Positions 49,801 through 58,976 of a DNA stretch of 64,000 nucleotides are shown one piece after another; the first letter of the stretch is position 1; every line of letters begins with the position of its first letter. This stretch comes from Microbacterium sp. Root61 (GTDB taxonomy: Bacteria > Actinomycetota > Actinomycetes > Actinomycetales > Microbacteriaceae): positions 3,045,713 through 3,109,712 of the forward strand of contig NZ_LMGU01000001.1 in assembly GCF_001427525.1 (NCBI RefSeq), in the 5' to 3' direction. A program made the position numbers and the translations under genes. Below the pieces are notes generated by a model. That model searched no databases. It was not told where the DNA came from and saw only the letters and a program-made list of their open reading frames with translations.

Positions 49801-52683
49801 TCAGCCCAGCAGGGCGACGAGCGTGGCGATGTCATCCACTTCGGGCGTGGGATCCTCCTCCGGATCCCCGCCCGTTGTGGCGTCCGTCCCGAGCAGCGGG
49901 CGGATGCGCTGCAGGAACGGGTCGGAGGCATCATCGCCGCCGCGCAGTCGCGCCGACGCGGCGATCGCGCGACGGGCGTCCGTCGACCGCCCCGATGCGG
50001 CCAGCCACCCGGCGAGTGAGAGGGCGACATCCGCGATGATCGGCTGGTCCCCGCTGCGTGCGGCCGAGGGCAGCGCCTCGGCCAACGCTGCACGGGCGTC
50101 GTCGAGGCGATCGAGCAGCACCAGCGCCTGCGCGCGCTTGGACTGCGCCCACGCGATGATCTGCTCGGGAAAGCCGGGCCCCATTTCGAGCGCGATCGCA
50201 TCGAGATGCTGCAAGGCGGTGGTGCCGTCGCCGACGGCGATCTCGACCATGGCGGCGTTCATGTGCGACTGCGCGAGGGCACGCTGCGATCCGTCCGAAC
50301 GGGCGAGGAGGTCGATCTCGGCGACGCGGGCACGTGCCTCGTCGATGCGTCCGAGACGGGTGAGCAGCCCGATGCCCTGCGAGTGCTGCTGGACGACGTC
50401 GCTCACCGAGGTCAGCCCAGTCAGGCCCACCGTGGAGGCATCCGCCACCGCGAGTGCTTCCTCGAGCCGCCCCGCCAGTTGCAGCCACTCGGATCGCATC
50501 TGGCTGGCGAACGCGATGCCCCACACGTCGCCGAGGGCCGTGAAGCGGTCCAGCGCCTTCTCGCTCTCGGCCCCCAGCGTCGCGATGTCTCCGCCGTTCT
50601 GCGCGAGGGCGGATCGAAGCATGCTCAGGAAGGCGCGCGTCCAGTCCGGCGCATCGACGAGGTCGACCTCGGGCAGTGTGAAGCCGCGCGACCACGGCGC
50701 GCCGGGCTCGTGTGCGCGCACGGCGGCGGCCATCGCGTGCAGCAGCGGGATGAGCGCGGCGGTGAGTTCGGACGGGTAGGAACGCGCCGCCGCTGCGACG
50801 GTCTGCGCTCGCTCTTCGAACCGGGCGAATGCGGTGCCCGGGTCGATGCCCTCCACCTGCTGCGTACCGTCGGCGGCCACGAACGCGACGAAGAGAAGTC
50901 CGACGCCCTCGACGACGACGGCCGCCTCGGAGTCGGGCGCCTCCGTGGCCCCGGCGAAGCGGGCCACGGCGGCGTGCATCTCCTCGAATCGCTCGCGCAT
51001 CAGCCACGTCCAGATACTCGACCGCACCAGGCGGATGCCGGCCTCGTGCAGGTCTGACTGGTCGGCGCAGGTGCGCAGCGCCGCGGACAGGTTCTCCTCG
51101 TTCGCGTCGAACCAGGCGAGTCCGTCGCGTACGGCGGGCCCGCGCAGGATGGCATCGTGCGCGGCCGCGAGCGATGCCATCGCCTCGGCCGCGGTGGCGC
51201 GGAATGCCTCGAGGGCTCCCTCATCCTGCAGGCGTCCGATCCCGTACTCGCGCACGGTCTCCAGCATCCGCAGGCGCCGGTCCGCGCGGTGCAGCAGCGA
51301 TTTGTCGACGAGGGCGTCGAAAGCCGCGGTTCCCACCCCGTAGCGGCGGGCGACCTCTCCGAGGTCGACGCTGCCGATGCCGTCGGGGAACACGGCAGTG
51401 GCGAGCAGGGCGGTGCGCTCGGGGGCGGAGAGGGTCTCCCAGCTCCAGTCGATGAGTGCGCGCAGGGTCTGGTGCCGCGCCTCGATCCCGCGCGGACCGG
51501 TGCCCAGTAGCGCGAATCGGTCGTCGAGACCCTCGTCGATCTCGGCGAGGGTGAGGGTCCGGGCCTTGGCCGCGGCGAGCTCGAGAGCCAGGGGGAGACC
51601 GTCGAGCCGCCGCACGATCCGCGCGGCGGCCTCGGCGTCTGCGGACGCCGGGGCTGTTCCGCGCGCCGCCCGCACGCGCTTCTCGAAGAGTTCCAGCGCA
51701 TCGCGCTCGGGGAGCGGCCCGAGGTCGACGAACGCTTCGCCGGCGAGGCCGAGGGGCTCACGACTCGTGGCGAGGATGCGCGTTCCCGGTGCTCCGCGCA
51801 GCAGCTCGAGTGCCACGACAGCGGCTTCGGCCGACACGTGCTCGCAGTTGTCGAGGACGACCAGCAGGGATCGCCCGGCCAGGCTCTCCAGGACGCGGTC
51901 GCGTGCACCGGTCGGAGCGGCGGTCGCGTCGGAGATGCGGATGCTGCGGCCGACGGCGCCGGCCAGTGCGGCCCAGACCTCCCCGGGGGCCGCGGGAGCG
52001 AGCTCCACGAGGATCGCGCCCGGATGGCGCCGCGCCGTCTCGAACGCGAGCGTCGTCTTGCCGGCACCACCGGGACCGATGAGCGTGACCAGTCGCTCCG
52101 TCGAGAGCTGGGACTCGAGGAGATCGAGTTCGCGCAGGCGACCGACGAGCGGGGTGAGGGCGGCAGGCACCACACTTGCCGCAGACACGGGAGCAGCCGC
52201 AGGAGAAGTGTCCGCTCGGGCGAGGCGCTCGGCGTGCGCGCGGTCTTCCCACAGGTCTCGCACCACCCAGTCGAAGCCGGCATCCGGGACCCACGGGTCA
52301 CCGATCCACAGTGCGAGCGCCTCGCGAGCGGTCGTCGCCGCGGCTCCCGCGTCCGCCGCGCTCCGCGCCCGAGTCACCAGATCCTGAAACAGCGCCACAT
52401 CGACGTCATATCGTTCGACCGCGAGGCGGTAGCCACCCGGGACGGCCTCCAGGGCCCCGGTCGGGAGCGCTCGCCGCAGGCGCGATGCGAGCGAGTGCAG
52501 TGACGAACGAGGGTCTTCAGGTGGATCGTTCGGCCACACGTCTTCCGCCAGCGAGCGATACGAGACGGTGGTGCCGGTGTCCAGTGCGAGGCGGAAGAGC
52601 AGCGCCTCCTGCCCGCGGCCGCGCACGGCCAGCGGCTCGCCGTCCGCCTCTGCCGCGAACCCTCCGAAGAACCTCAGCCGCAC
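49801..52683 (-). CDS. Large SARP/AfsR-like regulator with ATPase and TPR domains
   Basis: This 960-aa regulator has an OmpR-type winged helix (1-90: VRLRFFGGFAAEADGEPLAV... DPRSSLHSLASRLRRALP) and a bacterial transcriptional activation domain (about 95-155). An NB-ARC-type ATPase follows with Walker A GPGGAGKTT (203-211) and LLVVLDNCEH (Walker B), then TPR-like helices up to the C-terminus. This is the AfsR layout used to control secondary metabolism or surface functions. The GTG at 52683 follows a TAAGGT -10 box by seven bases. The gene is divergent from the first repeat surface protein and convergent with the DrrB gene. Confidence 0.87.
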   Translation of the reverse strand: MRLRFFGGFAAEADGEPLAVRGRGQEALLFRLALDTGTTVSYRSLAEDVWPNDPPEDPRSSLHSLASRLRRALPTGALEAVPGGYRLAVERYDVDVALFQDLVTRARSAADAGAAATTAREALALWIGDPWVPDAGFDWVVRDLWEDRAHAERLARADTSPAAAPVSAASVVPAALTPLVGRLRELDLLESQLSTERLVTLIGPGGAGKTTLAFETARRHPGAILVELAPAAPGEVWAALAGAVGRSIRISDATAAPTGARDRVLESLAGRSLLVVLDNCEHVSAEAAVVALELLRGAPGTRILATSREPLGLAGEAFVDLGPLPERDALELFEKRVRAARGTAPASADAEAAARIVRRLDGLPLALELAAAKARTLTLAEIDEGLDDRFALLGTGPRGIEARHQTLRALIDWSWETLSAPERTALLATAVFPDGIGSVDLGEVARRYGVGTAAFDALVDKSLLHRADRRLRMLETVREYGIGRLQDEGALEAFRATAAEAMASLAAAHDAILRGPAVRDGLAWFDANEENLSAALRTCADQSDLHEAGIRLVRSSIWTWLMRERFEEMHAAVARFAGATEAPDSEAAVVVEGVGLLFVAFVAADGTQQVEGIDPGTAFARFEERAQTVAAAARSYPSELTAALIPLLHAMAAAVRAHEPGAPWSRGFTLPEVDLVDAPDWTRAFLSMLRSALAQNGGDIATLGAESEKALDRFTALGDVWGIAFASQMRSEWLQLAGRLEEALAVADASTVGLTGLTSVSDVVQQHSQGIGLLTRLGRIDEARARVAEIDLLARSDGSQRALAQSHMNAAMVEIAVGDGTTALQHLDAIALEMGPGFPEQIIAWAQSKRAQALVLLDRLDDARAALAEALPSAARSGDQPIIADVALSLAGWLAASGRSTDARRAIAASARLRGGDDASDPFLQRIRPLLGTDATTGGDPEEDPTPEVDDIATLVALLG

Positions 52684-52690
52684 GTCGTCA

Positions 52691-52801
52691 ACCTTAGAGC
52701 GCGCCGGAGAAGCAGCAGGTGCCGTTGACAGCGACCGAGCATCCGTCGTTTGCGGACTCCGTCCAATAATTTCAGCCCACCTGACGTAGTAGGGTCTGAA
52801 A
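52691..52801. promoter_or_regulatory. Divergent promoter region between the SARP-like regulator and surface protein 1
   Basis: TAAGGT on the minus strand (52696-52691) is the -10 box of the regulator, seven bases before its GTG. TTTCAG (52770-52775) and CTGAAA (52796-52801) form a spaced 6-bp inverted repeat around the plus-strand TAGGGT (52790-52795), a possible -10 box of the surface protein gene. SARP regulators often bind repeats in such regions. Confidence 0.4.
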
Positions 52802-52825
52802 AGACGGGACAGTGGGGTACTCGGC

Positions 52826-55597
52826 TTGATTTCTTCGGGGTGGGCGTCGTCGCGGCGCAATGGGGCAGCAGAATCGGGCCGGACGAAGCGGTGGACGGCG
52901 ATCGCGGCCGTCACGATGGCGCTGGTCGCCTCGGCGGTGGTCTTCACACCGCAGCCGGCGCAGGCAGCCGGCCTGCTGCCGGTGACGCCGACATCGATCG
53001 ACTTCGGCGCGGTGGCGGTGGGGCAGATGAGTCCGTGGATCGCCGTGACCTACGATGCCGCGTACCGCCTCACCTCGACCAACAATGGCGAGGGCATCCA
53101 ACTGGACCACACGCCCGCGTTGAATTGCAACACGCCCACGTGCTCGCTGCTGGTGCGGTTCGCTCCGACGTCCGTCGGGGCATTCTCCGACACCGTGGGC
53201 GTGGTGGCCTGGAGGGCTGGCGACAGCTTCGAAGTGTCAGTGCCCTGGACGGGCCAGGGCGTGCCCCCGGCTGCCGGAGCCTCGGTCTCTCCGAGCGCGA
53301 CGGACTTCTCCGACGTCGTCGTCGGTCAGTCGGGCAGCAAGACCCTCACCTTCTCGAACACGGGCAGCGTGCCGGTGGATCTGACGGCGATCACGGTGAG
53401 CGCTCCGTTCGCGCGCACCGGCGGCACGTGCGCCACGTCCGTCGCGGTGGGCGCCGACTGCACGATCATCGTCGGGTTCACGCCGACGGCGCCGGGGCCT
53501 GCCTCCGCGACGCTGACAGTATCGACGGCACAGACGGGCGATCACCTCGTCGCGCTCAGCGGCACCGGAGTCGCGCCGCGGGAGGACATCAGCCTCACTC
53601 CGTCGTCGGTGGTCTTCCCCGCGACCGAGGTGGGGGCGACTTCGGCGGAGATCGACGTCACGGTCACGAACACGGGCAATGTTCCGGTGACGTTCAGCTC
53701 CTACGGTGTTTCCGGGCAGTTCACGTTCGCAGGGATCTCGTGTTCTTGGTCGCTCAAGCCGGGCTCGTCCTGCACTGTCCGCGTGAAATTCATGCCGACG
53801 GTACGCGGGGCCGCCACGAGTCCGGTCTACGTGGCGTTGGCTTCGGGGCTGATCCGGCGCGCGGATGTCAGCGGTATCGGGGTCGCACCGGACTTGGTGC
53901 CCACCCCGGGCTCGGTCGATTTCGGCGAGGTCGAGGTGGGGGCGATTGCCGCACCGATGCCGGTGACGATCTCCAACGAAGGTTCGTCGGCGGCGCCGGT
54001 GTCCGCGACGGTGACAGGCCCGTTCCAGGTGGATGCCTCGGCCTGCAGCAGCTCGCTGGCGCCGGGCGCAGACTGTGACGCGCTCGTCACCTTCGCTCCG
54101 ACCGCGGGCGGGGCTGCGACGGGTGCCGTGACGTTCACGGCCGGTAGTTCCACGGCCCCGGTGACGCTGACGGGCACCGGCCAGCCGCTGCGGGTCGATG
54201 TGACCTCCCTCGACCTCGGATCGGTTCCCGTCGGGTCGTCCGCCACGGCGACGGCGACGGTCACGAACCTGAGCGCGGCAGACGCGCCCGTCACGATCGC
54301 GGAGCCTGCGGCGCCCTTCAGTCTTGCGGACGACTGCCCGGCGGTCCTGCCGGCCAACGGGACGTGCACGCTGACGGTGACATACGCGCCGACCGCGGTC
54401 GGCGCGTCCTCGTCGAACGTGGTGGTCTCGAACCCTTCGGCGGGCAACCTCACGGTGGCGCTGACCGGGTCGGCAATCGAGGCGGTCTTCGATCTCGGTG
54501 TGACGCCGACGTCGTCGTCCTTCGCGTCGATCGAAGTCGGTGCCACCTCGCCCGCGCTGCCCTTCGTGGTGAAGAACAAGGGCAACTCGCCCGTCGCACT
54601 CGGAACGGTTTCGGCGACTGGCGACTTCGCCGTTGCGAGCACGACCTGCACCGGCACGCTTGCAGTCGACGCGACGTGCGAGATCGGGGTGACATTCGCA
54701 CCGAGCAAGGCGGGCGACCGCACCGGCACCCTGTCGATCGTCTCGAACGCCGACACGGTCACCGCGGAACTCACCGGGAAAGGCCTGGCTCCCAAGCTGG
54801 AGGTCGATCCCGGATCGGCCGACTTCGGCGACGTCGTGGTGAACGAGAGCTCGGCTCCGATGACGGTGACGATTCAGAACACCGGGTCGGCGGCGACCCC
54901 GGTCACGGTCACGGCGACGGGTCCGTTCAGCGCGGATGCCGCCGCCTGTACCGGATCGCTGGCACCGGGTGCGTCGTGTGACATCGCGGTGACCTTTACG
55001 CCGACCATCGGTGGTGCCGCTGCCGGCACCCTGACCGCGGTCGGCGGGATCTCGACGACGACGGTCGCGTTGGCGGGCAATGGGCTTCCCCTGGGGATCG
55101 ATGTCACAACGCTTGACCTGGGCACTGTGACGATCGGGGAGACCGGCTCGAAGACGGTCACCATCACCAACCTCAGTGGGACGCCGGTGCCGGTCTCGGT
55201 CGGGCTGGCTGCGGGATCCGCTCGTGCTGCCGCACCGACGACTTCGCCCTTCGCCGTCGACACCGACTGCCCGGCATCGTTGCCCGGCGGATCGACGTGC
55301 ACCGCGACGGTGAGGTTCGCCCCGACGGAGGTCGGCTCGGCGTCGGCGCGTCTGGCGGTCACCGCCGCCGATGCGCAGGAAGCCATCGTCGAACTGACCG
55401 GTGAGGGTGCGGCGGCGATCGTGCCGCCCACGCCGAGCCCGGCGCCGACGGGTGCGGGCGCCGGTTCAGCGCTCCCGGCGACCGGACTCGCTCCGGCGAC
55501 GTTCGGCATCGCGCTCGGCGGTGCCTTCGCGCTGGCCGCCGGATTCGCCTTGTTCGGGATGCTGCGGCGACGCGCCGCGGGAGACGGCGGGCGCTGA
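52826..55597 (+). CDS. LPATG-anchored surface protein with eight choice-of-anchor D-like repeats (copy 1)
   Basis: This 923-aa secreted protein has a signal peptide (cleavage near AQA, about residue 47) and eight repeats of about 100 aa that begin with [ST]-x-D-[FL]-G-x-V-x-V-G and contain NTGS/NTGN-type turns and a Cys pair (C-x-[GS]-x-L-x-x-G-x-x-C). These are ASPM-SPD-2-Hydin/choice-of-anchor D-like beta-sandwiches. The C-terminus has LPATG (883-887), a helix and RRR. The TTG start at 52826 is supported by alignment with the paralog's GTG start; the bases TTGATT...GGGGTGGGC match. It is divergent from the SARP-like gene. The function is unknown. Confidence 0.82.
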   Translation: MISSGWASSRRNGAAESGRTKRWTAIAAVTMALVASAVVFTPQPAQAAGLLPVTPTSIDFGAVAVGQMSPWIAVTYDAAYRLTSTNNGEGIQLDHTPALNCNTPTCSLLVRFAPTSVGAFSDTVGVVAWRAGDSFEVSVPWTGQGVPPAAGASVSPSATDFSDVVVGQSGSKTLTFSNTGSVPVDLTAITVSAPFARTGGTCATSVAVGADCTIIVGFTPTAPGPASATLTVSTAQTGDHLVALSGTGVAPREDISLTPSSVVFPATEVGATSAEIDVTVTNTGNVPVTFSSYGVSGQFTFAGISCSWSLKPGSSCTVRVKFMPTVRGAATSPVYVALASGLIRRADVSGIGVAPDLVPTPGSVDFGEVEVGAIAAPMPVTISNEGSSAAPVSATVTGPFQVDASACSSSLAPGADCDALVTFAPTAGGAATGAVTFTAGSSTAPVTLTGTGQPLRVDVTSLDLGSVPVGSSATATATVTNLSAADAPVTIAEPAAPFSLADDCPAVLPANGTCTLTVTYAPTAVGASSSNVVVSNPSAGNLTVALTGSAIEAVFDLGVTPTSSSFASIEVGATSPALPFVVKNKGNSPVALGTVSATGDFAVASTTCTGTLAVDATCEIGVTFAPSKAGDRTGTLSIVSNADTVTAELTGKGLAPKLEVDPGSADFGDVVVNESSAPMTVTIQNTGSAATPVTVTATGPFSADAAACTGSLAPGASCDIAVTFTPTIGGAAAGTLTAVGGISTTTVALAGNGLPLGIDVTTLDLGTVTIGETGSKTVTITNLSGTPVPVSVGLAAGSARAAAPTTSPFAVDTDCPASLPGGSTCTATVRFAPTEVGSASARLAVTAADAQEAIVELTGEGAAAIVPPTPSPAPTGAGAGSALPATGLAPATFGIALGGAFALAAGFALFGMLRRRAAGDGGR

Positions 55598-55740
55598 GCA
55601 CACGGAGCGCGGCGGCGACCGAGGCGGACGTTTCGCCTCAGTCGTCGCATCCGTGCTCGACGACCGAGCGCTCGCCGGGCGAATCGCAGTTGGACTGTCG
55701 TGAAATGTATTCGAAGAAGGAAGCAGTGGGGGAAGTCGCC

Positions 55741-58470
55741 GTGAGTTCAATGGGGTGGGCGTCAGCACGACGCAACGCAGGATCGGGCCGGACGAAGCGG
55801 TGGACGGCGATCGCGGCCGTCGCGATGGCGCTGGTCGCCTCGGCGGTGGTCTTCACCCCGCAGCCGACGCAGGCAGCCGGCCTGCTGCCGGTGACGCCGA
55901 CATCGATCGACTTCGGTGCAGTGCCCGTGGGGGAGACGAGCGAGTGGGTCACGTTGTCGTTCGGAGACGGGAATGGTGGTTCGGTCTCTCTCCCGCAGAA
56001 CGTCGAATACTCTTCCCCCTCGTGCAGCTCGACGTGCACGATCCGAGTGCGCTTTGCTCCGACGTCGCCGATGATCCTGTCCGGAGTCATCGCCATCAGT
56101 GGTTTCGGTCTCGCCGACGGCGTGACCGTGCCGGTGACCGGCATCGGCACACAAGCGGGGATCACCGTGACGCCGTCCTCGGTTGAGTTCGGCACGGTGG
56201 TCATCGGAAGTTCGGCCACACGGACCGCGACGGTCGCCAACACGGGCAACATCCCGGTCGATCTCACCCGCTTCCACGTATCGGCTCCCTTCGTGATCAC
56301 GGGTGGCACGTGCGTTGTCGGGGCATTGGCTCCCGGCGCCACCTGCACGATCGATGTCACTTTCACGCCCTACGCGTACATCGGGTATCAGTATCGGTTG
56401 GCGATCGATACGTCGCAGGTGGGCACAGTGACGGCGTCTCTCTCGGCACTGGGCGTGGTTCCGAGTGAGTCGTTCACCATCGCTCCGACCGCCACCGGAT
56501 TCCCCGACACACTCGTCGGCGCGACGTCGCCCACCCAGAGCCTCACCGTCACGAACACCGGCAATGTGCCGACCACCCCCACCGCAGACCGCGTCTCGGG
56601 CCCGTTCTCCGTCGCATCGACGACGTGTCGGGGCGCGCTCGCGCCCGGGGCCACCTGTGTCTACTCGCTCATCTTCTCCCCGACCGAGGTCGGGGCCGCG
56701 ACGGGGAGTGTCCGTGTGGAGTCGGGCACAGGTGCAAGCGCGACCGCCACGCTCGACGGGATCGCCATCGCCCCCCAGCTGGTGCCGAGCGAGAGCACCT
56801 TGGACTTCGGCGACGTCGAGGTGGGCAAGATCTCCCGCTCGGCCTCGCTGAAGATCACGAACGCAGGGTCGGCGGCGACGCCGGTCACCGTGACGGCGAC
56901 GGGTCAGTTCACCGCGGATGCCGCAGCCTGTGCGGGTTCGCTGGCACCGGGTGCGTCGTGCGATGTGTCGGTGACCTATCGGCCGGTGGTCGGTGGTGCC
57001 GCGTCGGGCACGCTCACTGCGGTGGGCGGGACCTCCACGACAACGGTCGCGCTGGAGGGAACCGGTCAGCCGCTGCGCGTGGATGTGGCATCGCTGGATC
57101 TCGGAGTCGTCCCGGTCGGGTCGTCGGCGACGGCGACCGCGATGATCACGAACGTCAGTGGCGCGGCGGTGCCGGTGACGGTTCCGCAGCCGGATGCGCC
57201 GTTCTCCCTCTCGGAGAACTGCCCGGCGACCTTGCCGGCACACACGTCGTGCGAGGTCACGGTGACGTTCGATCCGACCAAGGCCGGTGCAGCGACGTCG
57301 AGCCTTGTGGTCTCGAGCCCGCTGGCGGACGACCTCACGGTGGCACTGACGGGCTCGGCGTTCGATCCGATCTTCCTGCTCGGCGTGACGCCCCCGTCGT
57401 CGACCTTCGCGTCGACAGAGGTCGGTCAGACCTCGCCCACGGTGCCGTTCGTAGTGAAGAACAACGGCAACATGCCGATCGTGTTCGATGCCGTCTCCGC
57501 CAATGGCGACTTCTCGGTAGAGAGCACGACGTGCACGGGCACGCTTGTGATCGGTGCGACGTGCGAGGTGGCCGCGACGTTCGCGCCGACGAAGGCCGGC
57601 GACCGCACCGGTACCTTGTCGATCACCTCGAACGCCAAGACGGTCACGGCGGAGCTCGCAGGAGCGGGACTGGCTCCGAAGCTGGAGGCTGACCCGGCAT
57701 CGGTCGATTTCGGCGATGTCGTGGTGAACGAGAGCTCTGCACCGACGGTTGTGAAGATCACGAACACGGGGTCGGCGGCCGCACCGGTCACCGTGACGGC
57801 GACGGGTCGGTTCACCGCGGATGCCGCGGCCTGTGCCGCGTCGCTGGCACCGGGTGCGTCCTGCGACGTGGCGGTGACCTACTCGCCCCTGGCCGGTGGT
57901 GCCGCGTCCGGGACGCTCACCGCCGTCGGCGGGGTGTCGACGACGACGGTCGCGCTGGAGGGCAATGGCCTGCCGCTGCAGATCGACGTGGCAGCCCTCG
58001 ACCTGGGCGCCGTCGCGATCGGCGACACCGCGGCCAAGACGGTGACGATCACCAACCTCAGTGGGACGCCGGTGCCGGTCTCGGTAGGGTTGGCCGCGGC
58101 ATCCGCTCGCGCGGCCGCACCCGCCGGTTCCCCGTTCGGTGTCGAGACGGACTGCCCGGAGTCCCTGCCCGGCGGTGCGACGTGCACCGCGACCGTGACG
58201 TTCGCGCCGACCGAAATCGGAGCGGCGACCGCTCGCCTGGCGGTCACGGCAGTCGATGCGCAGGAAGTCCTGGTCGACCTGACAGGTGAGGGCGAGGCCG
58301 CGGTCGTCCCGCCGACACCCAGCCCCGCTCCGACCACCGCCGCACTTCCGGCGACCGGACTCGGCCCGACGACGTTCGGCATCGCGGCGGGCGGTGCGTT
58401 CGCGCTCGCCGGCGGGTTCGCATTGTTCTGGATGCTGCGCCGCCGAGCCGGCGGAAGCGCGCAGCGCTGA
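55741..58470 (+). CDS. LPATG-anchored surface protein with eight choice-of-anchor D-like repeats (copy 2)
   Basis: This 909-aa paralog of the gene at 52826 has the same plan: signal peptide, eight repeats in the same order, LPATG (869-873), helix and RRR. The signal peptide region and the C-terminal repeats are nearly identical to copy 1 (SGRTKRWTAIAAV; NLSGTPVPVSVGLAA), while repeats 2-4 differ much more. Within this copy, repeats 4 and 7 share long stretches of very similar DNA. It has its own ribosome-binding site GGGGGAAG before the GTG at 55741. It ends at a strong hairpin. Confidence 0.83.
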   Translation: MSSMGWASARRNAGSGRTKRWTAIAAVAMALVASAVVFTPQPTQAAGLLPVTPTSIDFGAVPVGETSEWVTLSFGDGNGGSVSLPQNVEYSSPSCSSTCTIRVRFAPTSPMILSGVIAISGFGLADGVTVPVTGIGTQAGITVTPSSVEFGTVVIGSSATRTATVANTGNIPVDLTRFHVSAPFVITGGTCVVGALAPGATCTIDVTFTPYAYIGYQYRLAIDTSQVGTVTASLSALGVVPSESFTIAPTATGFPDTLVGATSPTQSLTVTNTGNVPTTPTADRVSGPFSVASTTCRGALAPGATCVYSLIFSPTEVGAATGSVRVESGTGASATATLDGIAIAPQLVPSESTLDFGDVEVGKISRSASLKITNAGSAATPVTVTATGQFTADAAACAGSLAPGASCDVSVTYRPVVGGAASGTLTAVGGTSTTTVALEGTGQPLRVDVASLDLGVVPVGSSATATAMITNVSGAAVPVTVPQPDAPFSLSENCPATLPAHTSCEVTVTFDPTKAGAATSSLVVSSPLADDLTVALTGSAFDPIFLLGVTPPSSTFASTEVGQTSPTVPFVVKNNGNMPIVFDAVSANGDFSVESTTCTGTLVIGATCEVAATFAPTKAGDRTGTLSITSNAKTVTAELAGAGLAPKLEADPASVDFGDVVVNESSAPTVVKITNTGSAAAPVTVTATGRFTADAAACAASLAPGASCDVAVTYSPLAGGAASGTLTAVGGVSTTTVALEGNGLPLQIDVAALDLGAVAIGDTAAKTVTITNLSGTPVPVSVGLAAASARAAAPAGSPFGVETDCPESLPGGATCTATVTFAPTEIGAATARLAVTAVDAQEVLVDLTGEGEAAVVPPTPSPAPTTAALPATGLGPTTFGIAAGGAFALAGGFALFWMLRRRAGGSAQR
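56870..57978 (+). repeat. Intragenic near-identical DNA blocks in surface protein 2
   Basis: About 207 bp at 56870-57076 (repeat 4) and 57771-57978 (repeat 7) match closely, encoding VTVTATG-x-FTADAAACA and GGAASGTLTAVGG. A similar block occurs in copy 1 near 54890-55085. Recombination between them would delete or duplicate whole repeats in frame. Confidence 0.75.
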
Positions 58471-58478
58471 CGCGGCGA

Positions 58479-58531
58479 ACGGGGCGTCACCACAGCCCGC
58501 CGGCCGAGCCGGTGGGCGGGTGACGCCCCGT
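58479..58531. terminator. Bidirectional terminator hairpin after surface protein 2
   Basis: ACGGGGCGTCACC (58479-58491) pairs perfectly with GGTGACGCCCCGT (58519-58531), and the inner GCCCGCCGGC/GCCGGTGGGC strengthens the stem. It lies between convergent genes. Confidence 0.8.
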
Positions 58532-58544
58532 CCTGCTGCGCAGT

Positions 58545-58973
58545 CTAGGAGGCGCCGCCGTCTCGGGCGCGCTGGCCGAATGTGCCCGATGTCACGGTGC
58601 GGTACGAGGTGCGCACGATCTCCTCCAGCACGTCGAGGTCGATCTTCGCGGCGTCCTTGATGTAGAGGCATCCGACGCCCGTCGTATGCGGCCCGAGCCG
58701 CGCGAGGCGGTCCTCGTGAGCGCCGACGCCGTCGACGAGGTAGATGCTCGTCGCCGCCTTGCGCGGTGCGAACCCGGCCGCAGCCGTATCGCCCTCATGG
58801 CCGCTCGGGTACTTGTAGTGGTACTCGCCGAACCCGATGATCGATCCCCACAGCACGGGCTGCTCCCCGGTCGCCCGCTGGAACAGCGGCAGCAGCACTT
58901 CGGCGTCGCGACGGCGTCGCTCCGGCTGCACGTGCGCGACGAACTCGACGACGTCGAGAGATGTCGGTTCCAT
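58545..58973 (-). CDS. DUF1801-domain protein
   Basis: This 142-aa protein has the YdhG-like DUF1801 fold: VVEFVAHVQPERRRRDAEVLLPLFQRATGE followed by LWGSIIGFGEYHYKYPSGHEGD and GCLYIKDAAKIDLDVLEEIV. The FGEYHYKY motif is typical. The biochemical role of this family is unknown. Its ATG is three bases after the stop of the HhH-GPD gene, so they are co-transcribed. Confidence 0.82.
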   Translation of the reverse strand: MEPTSLDVVEFVAHVQPERRRRDAEVLLPLFQRATGEQPVLWGSIIGFGEYHYKYPSGHEGDTAAAGFAPRKAATSIYLVDGVGAHEDRLARLGPHTTGVGCLYIKDAAKIDLDVLEEIVRTSYRTVTSGTFGQRARDGGAS

Positions 58974-58976
58974 CGG

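Noticed and set aside
52820..58470. The regular repeats in the two surface genes as a CRISPR array
   Set aside because: The repeats are about 300 bp, in frame, and encode beta-sandwich domains; there is no short repeat-spacer pattern.
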